This document shows positions 26,296-37,080 of a stretch of DNA of 64,000 bases, one piece after another. The first letter of the stretch is position 1, and each line of letters begins with the position of its first letter. The DNA comes from Paragyromitra xinjiangensis (Eukaryota > Ascomycota > Pezizomycetes > Pezizales > Discinaceae), in the NCBI GenBank assembly GCA_038503065.1, contig JBCAMK010000021.1:372001-436000 (forward strand), written 5' to 3'. Position numbers and translations under genes: made by a program. Below the pieces are notes generated by a model, which saw only the letters and a program-made list of their open reading frames with translations, searched no databases and was not told the origin of the DNA.

Positions 26296-29200
26296 CTAAG
26301 GTGTATGTAGTGCTGTCCTTCCAAACTCGCCCGTATCCGAAATGTCGGCACCTTTTTCGAGACGTAGCTGGGCTACTAATCCGTACACTATCATTTCTGC
26401 CAGCTGCAATGCCGTTTTTCCGAACTTATTTGTGGCTGCAACATCGGCGCCTCTGCCAAGAAGTAGCAGGACCGCCGACTTTCGTCCGCTTTCTGCTGCC
26501 AGGTGCAGTGCCGTGCTTCCAAAACGATCTGTAGCCGAAATATCGGCACCTCTTTCGAGAAGTAGAAAGACTACTGGTCCGTGCCCGAATCCTGCTGCTA
26601 GGTGCAGTGCCGTCTTTCCAAAATCATCTTTAGCCGAAATATTGGCACCTTCTTCGAGAAGTAGAAGGACTACTGGTTCGTGCCCGAATTCTGCTGCTAG
26701 GTGCAGTGCCGTGCTTCCAAATTTATCTGTAGCCGAAATATCGGCACCTCTTTCGAGAAGTAGAAAGACTACTGGTTCGTGCCCGAATTCTGTTGCTAGG
26801 TGCAGTGCCGTGCTTCCAAAATCATCTGTAGCCGAAATATCGGCACCTTTTTCGAGAAGTAGAAGGACTACTGGTCCGTGCCCGAATTCTGCTGCTAGGT
26901 GCAGTGCCGTCTTTCCAAAATGATCTGTAGTTGAAATATCGGCACCTTTTTCGAGAAGTAGAAGGACTACTGGTTCGTGCCCCTTTCTCGCTGCTAGGTG
27001 CAGTGCCATGTTTCCTGAGTCGTCTGTGGGTGAAATGTCAGCGCCTTTTTTTTAGTAACAGGACCACTCCGGCCCTCGACCCCAATGGTTTCCGGGTTCC
27101 TACCTACAGTCATGACACTCGTGCAGTCTAACAATAACCGGGTAACAGAGCAGTGCCCTAGAAAAGCTGCTATGTGCAGTGACGCTCGGCCTTCAGGATA
27201 GCCCCAGGTAAAGCGACTCTTCTGTGAAAGAGAATAAGCCTGCAAATAGGACGAGATGTTGCCTATCCCCCCAAGGAACTTGTGAACAATTCCCGTTGTC
27301 AGGGTCTCATCGCATGCTTTAAGGTGAAAGCCCAAATTCTTGGCTGCATAGTCTAGAAAAGGATATAGAGATATTCGAGCATAAAAAGACTTATGAGTAT
27401 CACAGGCACCCTGAGAAAATACGTCGAACGATAGAAAGGTCGTGCAAACCATAGCGAGCTCGAAATCTGCATCATCGGGGAGTATTGGATAGCTGAGCAG
27501 ATACTCCTGGACCGTGTAATGAGCAAGTCTCACTGTGTTACTGGTGTCATCAATGGTCACCAAGCCGGCACAGACATCAATTAGTGTTTTCTTATCTGGA
27601 AAGTCTTGTTCGTCAAAAGTCGTCCGATCCTGCTTCACGGACACAGCCATCTGAAGTTCTTGCACAGTGAATACCCGCTGCCCTTTGACAAGCCAGGACA
27701 AGATCTTCAGTGCCAATCTCACACAATTCTTGGGTTGGCTTCGCAGGATGACCATAGCCCTGTCATAGGTTGGGTCCAGAGGCTTCCTCTCACCGGAACA
27801 GCCTTTCAGATTCTCAAGCTCATCCAATACCTCTCTTAAAGTAGTCTGCTTGCACAGGTACTCGACCTGGAAATTGGCAAGCAAAAACCTAGTGGTCAAA
27901 TATTAGTATGGTAAAAAGAGGTTCAGTCTCCATGCTATTACTTACATCCCATTTGCACACTCAACCAATTTGGAAACTACCTTATCTTTGCAGTTACTTT
28001 GGGCAATAAGACGGTCAGCTCGGGGGTTCTCGGCTATCTTTCGTTTGACGTAATTAGCGATATCTTCGTCCTGCGCCCGAAGTCTCATCTTTGCCGAGTC
28101 ACGGAGGGAGTGCTGGATATCCTCTGGATACTCTCGGCTAGTTAATAAGAGACTGATGCCATTTCCCCCCATCCGATGAAACAAAGGCAGGAGTTGCCTT
28201 CGCTGAGATTCCTGGTCACACTCGTCTAGAGCATCACAGACCACAAAGGTCCGAGCGAAGTATGTAACACCGGTAACTTTCACAAGGGTCTCATATAATT
28301 CCTCGGGAGTGGGTCTTTTTTGTTGAGGTTCCAATCGGCCGTAAAGGCCTTCGATTTCCTTTGGAAGATATGGTATCTGACAGGCAAACTGTTTCACCAA
28401 ACTTGAAAGGACATGTACCAGGCTCTGCCGGTCTTGCTCTTTATAGTTGAAGTAGATATAAGCCACTCCGTAGCTCTCAGTCTGCGCTTTCCCTTGGAGA
28501 TGATCGATCATAAGAGAACTAGGACAAGTCGTAGAAATTAGCTAAACTCTTGGGCTCCATCATAAACTGACGTCAGTAAAACATACCTTAAATAGGTCTT
28601 GCCAGCGCCAGCTAATAACAAAGTCGGTGTGCGGTTAGCATCGATATAATACCGATAAAAGCTTTTTATTTCCTTTGTTTGTGTAGGTGTAACATACGTA
28701 TACCATAACCCCAGAGCAGCCGAGAATTTGGGTTCTTCTTGGCCCATTCTAAGACCTCAGGTTTTTTCAATATCCATTCACAAGTATTCTCTTGCCTTTT
28801 TCCACTTATTTCAGTATGCCTCTTGTCGAAAGCTTCTGAATATAACCAATTGAGCGCTATCGCTCGTTTTCTGCCTAGATATTGGTCGTGTTAGCCAAAA
28901 GATTTACCCCTTTGGGCTCTCGTGGCCCTTATTCCTTACCGATTTGATATATCTTCTCGTCCTGTTTATCTAGGTCTTGGACTGCAGACTTAGCCTTCAG
29001 AGCTTCGACGCCGGTTTTAATGTCTGACACATGTGTCTTAATAGCCTCCGAAAGGAATCTAGATTTAGGTCAGCACCATAATAACCACCGAAAAGAAACA
29101 AGATAATAAGACGACGAGACTACAGGAATTTCCCACCACCAGATCATCCAACTACCATCGAGTGGTGCCTTAGACAAACCAAGAAGCTTGTATACCACCA

Positions 29201-29668
29201 AACACTTGCGATCTTCTAGCCTTATCACAGGAAATATGGAATCTTTTCAACTCACTGTTGATTTGTATTTAAAGCAAGCGAGAAAAGAGATTTTAGCCTC
29301 TCGATCCGCAAAATAAGCTCCGAGGTTTCCTTTTCTTCGAAAGGCCATTTGAGACGAACTAGCACCGCCTCCCACCATCGCAACCCTTTTTTAGGTTCCA
29401 GCTTTATCCGAAGCTTTATCATCTCCTCCATACATTTCTGAAGAGGGTCGTCGAGTCCTTGCAGTGTCGTCGATCCAGGATTCGCCTGCACAGCGAGTTG
29501 TAATACCGTAAGAACCTCAAGGAGGGATTTGAGCTCATCCATGAGCTTTGAGATGTCTTCCGGAGCTCGTGTTGCCTTCCCAATATATTCGTAAGTCAAG
29601 GATGCCACCCCTGTTGTAAGTTGGATCACCGCGATGATGCTCGCAGCGAGGCCTAGACCGTCAGCCAT
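26296..29668 (-). CDS. NLR-like STAND protein: HeLo-like domain, NACHT, winged helix, ankyrin repeats
   Basis: Fungal NLR-type sensors bind ligands through repeats and trigger defence or cell death through the N-terminal domain. Exons 29668-29256, 29058-28940, 28874-28698, 28611-28587 (25 nt), 28518-27946 and 27888 onward join in frame. The N-terminal HeLo-like/STAND domain (about 1-175) starts MADGLGLAASIIAVIQLT. The linker contains IYQIGRKRAIALNWL. The P-loop is GYGIPGAGKTYL (235-242 for GIPGAGKT). Walker B is VVCDALDECD (about 340-346), with the TSREYP sensor. After a winged-helix segment (LAHYTVQEYLL) one ankyrin unit (RASLHIAAFLGH) is read. The frame then stops at 26994 (733 residues). 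Eight further ankyrin units lie in another frame. An intron 27118-27045 (or to 27024) with a weak GTGTCA donor restores one protein of about 941 (934) residues. Otherwise the gene is truncated. Confidence 0.85.
26299..27050 (-). repeat. Tandem array of 99-nt ankyrin units
   Basis: Seven full units and one truncated unit of 33 codons each, consensus FGKTALHLAAEFGHEPVVLL then LLEKGADISATDD. The central five units are nearly identical in both protein and DNA. The last two (nearest 26296) have diverged, and the array ends in a stop shortly after TALH. Such homogeneity points to recent duplication or gene conversion. Confidence 0.9.
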
Positions 29669-30102
29669 AACTACAACGGGCTCTCTGACACTTGGGAATA
29701 ATGAAGATTGCTAGTGAGTATATCTCGTATCGTGAATGTGGTTAACTGCTAAGAGGCTTTTGGTCTTTGCTGGCAATGGTGTGCAAGGGTGAGCTGACCC
29801 CTGTGCAACCACACACATCAGTTGCATGGATAACTATCCAATAGGCACGATTTTCGAGAGACTCAGGTCCCTGACTCCGTCGGAGGCTCCGTCAGGGCCA
29901 GATATTTAAAAAAAATAAACTCAATAGATGCTTTTAGCTTGAGTCTTAGAAACAGTTTCTCACTTAACAATGGAGAAAGCCCTCTTATAAGATGAATGGA
30001 TAGTATACAACTCCTAGACCACATACCCTGACCATCGCCGGAGTGCGGTACCTACTTAGCTTCCCGAAGTGGTCCGCCAACTAGACCTTCCTTCTACACA
30101 TA
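29669..30102. other. Promoter region of the NLR-like gene
   Basis: Upstream of the start codon at 29668. No coding frame or known motif was recognised. A short dyad around CTCCGTCGGAGG (29875-29886) is visible. Confidence 0.5.
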
Positions 30103-30651
30103 TGTTCCGACCTGTATTCTATCTTCGCCTATTTACAAACAGGTCGGCCGGTAGGTAAACAGGCCAACCTATTTATCAACGGGACCACTTTGAGTACCGG
30201 CTGACCCACCTACAAAAGATGGCCAATACTTAAAGAATCCCAGTCCCTAAGCAACCATACTTGTAGCCACACAAACACGATGATTACAGTCGCAGTGCTT
30301 TGCAAAAGCTACTACAACCTGACGATGATAACAAACTCTTCTTAGGCTTTTAGCTATAAATATATATATTTAATTCCCCTAAAGGTGTATAATACAGTAC
30401 ATAGGAGAATGGAAGTCCTAGTGTCAGAAATTGGGGAGTTTCTAAAATGCTGCAGGATGGGGTTGTGATGGTTAGGTGCAATGGTGATTGGATAGTGAAA
30501 ATTTTTCATTTGAAGATCGGCCATCTTTTAGTCTCAATTTGTAGATGGGTTAGCCAATACTCAAAGTAGTCCCGTTGGTAAATAGGTTGGCCTGTTTACC
30601 TCCCGGTTGACCTGTTTGTGAATGGGCGAAGATAGGATACGGGTCGGAACA
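30103..30651. mobile_element. Foldback/MITE-type element with 114-bp terminal inverted repeats
   Basis: Bases 30103-30216 and the reverse complement of 30538-30651 align without gaps. I count 101 of 114 identical. Both ends carry TGTTCCGAC outward. The element is flanked by the 4-bp direct repeat CATA (30099-30102 and 30652-30655), a likely target-site duplication. The 321-bp interior is AT-rich, has no coding capacity, and shows no transposase. It is therefore a non-autonomous DNA element. The TIRs contain two short AAACAGG subrepeats. The family is not assigned; the 4-bp duplication needs other copies to confirm it. Confidence 0.88.
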
Positions 30652-32502
30652 CATATACTCGAGCATGCCTTGTCGTTGAGACCTCTGAAATACTGATCAA
30701 ATACGACCCTAATAGATAAGCTGGACCTCTAGCGACAACGCAATGCCTAATACTGCAGTATTAGTATAGACGGGAGAGACCAATTCTAGTTAGAAGCATA
30801 TTAGTTCTACCAATTAACCGCATTAGTCGCTAGGTAAGGTATAACATAACCTCACATTTCCGCACAGCCCCACAAACCCACCCTCTTGCTCTCCAAACAA
30901 ACTCCTCTGAATACCATAGACATGGATGAGCTAAAACTGTAGCGAACTTGCAGAAATTTAGTTTGAACATCAACGTCGAAGGTTAAGAAACACCCTACTT
31001 AGATTCCACCAAGGCCCTAAACCAGAAATTTCCGGAACGTTGTTACCTGTATCTCCTCCCGTATCCGCTGCAAACAAAGAGATATTCAGTACGAAGTACT
31101 CTACTCACTCCAATAGAACCACAGTTCAATTATTTCACCGGTCCTCTTTGAGTATGATCACCCAAAACACCGCTGAGCAAGCGCCGTCTGTCACGTGACA
31201 CCGTTGGCGATTAAGAGAAGGCTGAGCTGTTCGACGTATGCTCATCGATGAGTTGCTCAAGGAACCCCCAATTTGGAATACTTGCAGAAAAAACATAAAA
31301 AAGGCCACCAGTGAAATAAATTTCCCTTCGCGGTGTACAATATGCTCACATTAGGGAGAGACAAAAGTTCTGGGGTATTGGCGGATGAGTAAGTGAGTAA
31401 AGTCGAGCATTCAGACCTACCTGGTCATGGTATGGTCGTGCGTCTGAGCATACATGTAGTGTCTGGGATTCTAGTCCTTTCCAAGCAAGACCTATAAAAG
31501 TCTTTGGCCCTAGACAAAAATTTACGTTAGAGCCTAAGAATTCGCAACAAAGAACCGGAAGAAATAACTGATGCCTAGGAAGTGAGTGATCGCCAACACC
31601 GGTAAATAGGAAGGTACGTGTATCCTATCGCGAGATATCCCAACACAAAAAATAGCCGGAAAGTGATATCAAGATACAAAACAACTATCAGCAAGAATAA
31701 GGTGGAAGGGAAATATGCGCTCACGGGTTTCTGGTCTGGCGATGAGTAAGTTTGAGCCATCGATCTTGTCAGCCCAGAGGTGGAACCAACGCAAATACAG
31801 CGGAGTTTATCAAACCCGCACTCTGTATCACATACTCTACGACAAGTTCCCGTTGCCCTTTACCACAATCGTCCCACCCGCAGATGATCTCAAGCTAGAT
31901 CACGTGATTGGTCACAAGCTATCACCCGATTATTGCCCAACGGGTGGGAAGTGAGTATGCAGACAACACAATCCGTTTACGACAAATTATGCTACAAGAA
32001 AGCTTCATGGGGGGAGAAAAACTTAAACAGCTCATTCACATGCTGCCAAGGTCGTCACCTCAAATGTCATCACCTAAAAAAAACAAAATCCAGTGCCCCA
32101 CAGCATCGCAATGGCCATGGGAGTTTCAACATACCAATCCCACTCCTAAACTACAAAAGCTACTCTAAATTGCATCTGAATACACACTGAACAAGACAAG
32201 CCCTAGACTTCCCATCAATAACCAAGGCCTAACTCCAAAGTTGTTCTAAGTACCGTTAAACCAAGTGAAGGGGAAAGCTTTTAGCAAACATCCCAAAAGT
32301 AAGGACGGAACTCGTAGAAACTCGTAAGCCTTGGAAGTACTCCCAAGCACCCCGTCTAGAATGAGATGTCAGTTATAAAGGCCATAAAAATACTCTAAAC
32401 AAACTAAAATAAGACACAAGAAACCATCGGTGAAAAAATTTACAACAGAATCTGTGCCCTAAGCCTAGGCCACCAGAATCAACTCTTGTGCATGAAAAGA
32501 GC
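30652..32502. other. Gene-free stretch
   Basis: Only short overlapping frames. A 61-codon minus-strand frame (31760-31575) with two hydrophobic stretches and a 79-codon plus-strand frame (31715) overlap each other. Neither is supported by splice context or similarity I know. Confidence 0.5.
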
Positions 32503-33464
32503 TTAACTGAGGAAAACCCCCATGGTGATCACAGCCACGAGAGCAAGTAACCCCACATTCTGCCCTGAAATTTTCCCCAATGCCGCAGAAATAACCTCCG
32601 TCCCTCCATCCGCCGTTGTCCCATTTTCCAACGTGCCGTTGATCAGCAAAGTCCTCGTCCCGTTCACCTCTGCAATCTTGTTCCTCACAATACCTTCCGT
32701 ATTATTCACCATACCGGTTGCATTCGCAACCAACGCATCAATATACGTTTGGTTATGATTTTCGTCACACCCGCACACCGAATATTCCTGGCAAAGACAC
32801 GTAACAGGTAGCGTCTCATTCTTTTCACTGGTTGCATTATGGTAGCTGATATCATGCTCGAAATTATACGCATATATAGAGCCATAGAGCCAAGCTCCAG
32901 CAAAGAAGGCAGAGATGAGCGAGACAGAGAGGAGAGCTGGTAGCATTCCGGAGGTGGAGCGTTTGCCGGAGGTGTATGGAACAGCGCCGCCGCCGCCGTA
33001 ATAGCCTCCATAGCTTCTGGAGGTGCCAGAACCGGTAGTAGTGCGGCCGCCAGTATTCGAGCGGGAACTAAAGCAGGTTAGTGGGTCGTAACCTTTTTTA
33101 CCTTCTGTAGAGGAGATACATACCCTCCTGTGCGGGTCGAACCACCACCACCACCAGATGAGCGACCTGAGCCAGAAGACCTACCGCCGCCGCCGCCGCC
33201 TCTGCCACCACCACGACGCTTCTCAAGAAACTTTTCGGGGTTTGGTGATGTGTCTTCCATCGATAATTCCATATCATCCGTCCATACTTCCAATTCGTCA
33301 CCTATCGGTCGTTCATCCGGTGCTCTCACCTCAACTGCGCCAAAAAGCGGAGATGAATGAGAACTATCGAGGTCTCTTGCATCATGACCATGCTCAGTAA
33401 TCGAGATGGTATTTACAACGGCTGAGAGGATAAGCAGTGACGTTGCCACTGCTGTTGACCGCAT
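32503..33464 (-). CDS. Secreted or membrane-anchored Gly/Ser-rich protein of an uncharacterised fungal family
   Basis: Exons are 33464-33124 and 33067-32503, giving 301 residues. An N-terminal signal peptide (MRSTAVATSLLILSAVVNT) is followed by a polar stretch and then a Gly/Ser/Arg-rich block (GGGRGGGGGGRSSGSGR and similar) split by the intron. A hydrophobic segment (LPALLSVSLISAFFAGAWLYG) precedes a conserved-looking cysteine core (LPVTCLCQEYSVCGCDEN). Several N-glycosylation sequons (NGT, NET, NAT) follow, and the C-terminal hydrophobic tail (VGLLALVAVITMGVFLS) could be a second membrane anchor or GPI signal. This layout matches a conserved domain-of-unknown-function family of ascomycetes (I believe DUF7732). 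The function is unknown. Confidence 0.85.
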
Positions 33465-36400
33465 ATTAATTTTTTTTGTTACCGAGAACAGGGACGCTTG
33501 ACTTCAATTCCGAAATATAAATGATTTATGTTGTTCAGAGCAGCGGCAACAGATATCAGAGAAGTGGATGTCTCAAGGAGGAAACAGACAAACAGACACA
33601 AAGCGGGCGAATGGGTCAGTTTTGACCATCAAAGGATAGAATCCCCTCTCTTCCCCAATGACATTCCATTGACACATCAACCACGTGAAGTTCTTAGGCT
33701 GTGAACAATCAAATTTCAACGACGCTAATAGGAGCTAGAAAAAAACCTCGAAGCCCCCACTAAACAAAGGAACGGCGAGGTACCGAAGGCAGTGTACCTA
33801 CCTTATATCGCTTTCTACTCTAGAAAGACGACCTTTGAGCTCAATTCCACCACCCGGTACAAGAAAATACCATGTAGTTACTCCTACAAGCACGACAAGC
33901 TCCTCCTATCACAGATCTTGAAACTGTGAATCCCCGCTATATAGCTATGCGGTATCCCACCATCCTATCGATACCATTGGTCATAGCTCCAAGTCCAAGC
34001 CCCGTCGCATGTTCTTAAGACGATCGGATCATGGCGCTGGGATGTAGGGCTGGGCGGCACAGTCAAGCGACACATCTGGCAGATCTGGCAGATCCGGATC
34101 CGGCAGAAGTCTCCTTCAGCAAGCAACATAATTCATCCGAGGTCTACTTTAGGATTTTAGTAATTACTTTGCTCCGCTCGTAGTTGAAACGAGTGATAGC
34201 TAACAAGCGAAACGTCAATTAACAAGACAATGGAAATCCACGCTGGCAGGTTGTGTGTGTCGAACTAAAGTCTGTAGTCGCTAGGCACCTGCCTGTTGCA
34301 CCAGATATGCATGCACCATCTGAAACACCGGACCATGGGACTTTTGATATTCTTTGGAACGTACCAGCCTCAATAGTTCAGCTCTTTAAGTTGGCAACTA
34401 AGATCCCTAGGCCCGAGATTAGAGTTACATACCTAAAGGATCCTCGAGTGCCCGCCGTTAGTTGTCAAACTATTAATCGTACACAGCAGCGCGAAAAAGA
34501 GCTACCACCAGACTATTCCAACAATTTTCCAACGTGACACTAATCGACCCCGAGCTCCAAGGCTGACACCTCCATAGAAAAGACGACTTCTAAGTCTGTG
34601 AGGTCAATCGATCTTAGTAAATTTGGCGGATTGCAGACCGGAAGACATCGGACTACCTCTACTATAGCCCAGGAAAAAATTATTCGTCTACCAAAATGAT
34701 CAATGATCATCTACAGATCTAGCGAAGAAACCATAAATTGAAGAAACCGTTCACAATCCCAGCTACTCCTATCTCAACTAATATAAAAGTCAATGCAGCT
34801 TCTAAAGCCACCTCCAAATTTCTCCTTGAGTTACACCACCTGTACTACATACCAAGCTTCCTTTCTTAGCCTCTCTTCCTAGGCCTTTAGCGACTCCTAT
34901 TCACACAAACCCGCACCATATTCCCCCAAAAACAGCCGGAATTCCCGCTACCACCCCAAACCCAGGTCTAAATCCCCTGAACACGTCCTCGACGCCCCAT
35001 AATATTAAGCAGTAAATACTAACACTGCCGCAGAACACATTATGCTATCTAGGTTCAAACCTTAGCATTCAGTACGGCGAGGATTAAATAAATTTAGGGG
35101 CACGAAAACACCAAAACGCATCCCGTCCGTTTCTTCCAGGGCCAGGAAATCTGCTGGACACCCCGGAGGCATTCCAAGCCCCTCGTTGATGCCTCGGTTA
35201 GACATCGCAATCCTTTATGCCCCCACTTCCTATTAAAATAATTACTACGGCCTGATAGTGGCGAAGAATTGAGTTATGTAATAGAATGATATACGGGTAT
35301 GGATGATTATAGTCTTCAGCATTGAGGGATGTCTATGTAAGACCAAGAAAATTTGTTAGATCTTTATGATACTACTGACCTACCGAGTGAGGCCATACAA
35401 TCACCCGGATGACTACAAGTCACAGCGACTATTCCTCTAGCATAAGACTAAATCTGCTAGCTTAGGAGAGTAGGCCCTCTATAAAGCAAATTTACTCATT
35501 CTAAGAGCCAAGAATAACCAGGATGATATCATTTGTGCGAGAGCGGTATTAACTAAACACATAAAAAGCGAATCTGCCAGTTTTTAGAGCTGGTATGGAG
35601 CATCGAATAAAAGTTGAAATAGAGAATATTGAACCCATACTAATGGCTTGAAAGATTGCATGTAACTCTTGGCTGAGAGCCTAAAGAACAAAATCATATA
35701 AAGAGTTTGCCTAAGCTAGAATCAAAGTACATTGATAACTGCACTTATAAACCCTGGCTTAATGATAATTTAGCTGAAGACTCAAGTGACTACAGTAAAC
35801 TCCCTAGCACAAATAGCCACCCTGTAAGTAGCCTCGTGTGCATCCCTATCCTTGTAGGCTAATTCGTACTGTAAGCCTAGTACATAGTTCCAGAAATGAA
35901 TAACTATCATGTTCCCGCACTTTATACAAAATCAAAGAAGCACGCTAGCTGCGTGATTAAAACGACCACCATCCGCCACTAGACCACCCTCGCACTAGGC
36001 TTACTATGGGGGAAATCACTACTCGCAAAGATACAATTTAAAAGGGTTTTCACCCTCAAATCACTAGATCCACTCGCACCCCGAAGTACTACTAAGCCTC
36101 GCACCTAGGAATACTAAGTAATGGTTAAGGATACCCTAATCTAACTCGAGGAACGAGGTAGATGGCCTGTTACTACCTCGCCCGTCTAAAATTAAAGCCG
36201 ATAAATCTCCAGTGATAGCAGGGCCAACCAAATGACCTGTTCTCATCACCATATGACTAAATACACTAATTCTAACAAGAATATCCGATCATTTCCTCCA
36301 GCCCTCATATCTATTATATTAACATAAACTCACAGATAACCTGAAGGATACTTAAAGTTTCACTCCAAAAGCTATAGCTACCCCTATATCAAACTTTTGA

Positions 36401-37080
36401 CTCTAATCACAACCTCAGGCTCCCAAATCTAACAAAAAGGGATGGCCATCATTGAGAATCACTCGCATGGAGGTACTAATTTCCACATCAAGCACCAACG
36501 CATATCACGTCAAAATAGCCAGCAAATCCCTACTCAACGCGAAAGCTTGCTCTGGGAAGAAACCAGAAAACAGGGCCGTGCACAAGCATCTTGGTGCTCG
36601 AGAGCATCGCCATGGGATTGATCGCCACTAGCCACTCGGTCAACAAGAGCTGAGGACGATGACTCAACGCAAGAAACCACAACATATTCCCATTATTATC
36701 GTGTTGACACCTTCCATAACACGACGTCACCAGAATAACTCTTAATTATTCTCAAACAAATCAGGTACAGCGCAGCAAGGCTGAGCATATGGCTTAGCAC
36801 TATCCCCCCAAAAGAAAATTATCTCCCGGGATTCCCAAGAGTTAATAGATACGCGAAAGGGTTTCATGTTCCCGATTGTTGAGTCCGTGTAATACGTTAC
36901 GGTGTAACGTGACATGCTCCCCCGCAACTTCCCGTCCAGTCATAACGTCTCACTTTACGGGCCGAGGACACGGACAGAATACGGTATTTAAGCTCAAGAA
37001 ACAGGTACTCCCGCTTGTCCACACTTACTCTCTCCTATTCCCACCTACCGGAATTATCGTGTAAAACTTATCCAACAACT
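33465..37080. other. Long gene-free, AT-leaning stretch
   Basis: A 3.6-kb gap with frequent stops in all frames and no frame over 94 codons. A small ATCTGGCAG tandem repeat lies near 34071-34110. The 94-codon frame at 34253 has no recognisable domain. This resembles decayed repeat DNA, but no transposon ends or protein remnants could be identified by eye. Confidence 0.55.

Noticed and set aside
31575..31954. Small two-segment hydrophobic frame (-) overlapping an 79-codon frame (+)
   Set aside because: Overlap on opposite strands, no supporting splice pattern and no recognised family; a small gene cannot be excluded but is not supported.
34253..34537. 94-codon plus-strand frame in the gene-free gap
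   Set aside because: Isolated, starts with no context, no domain, surrounded by stop-rich DNA.
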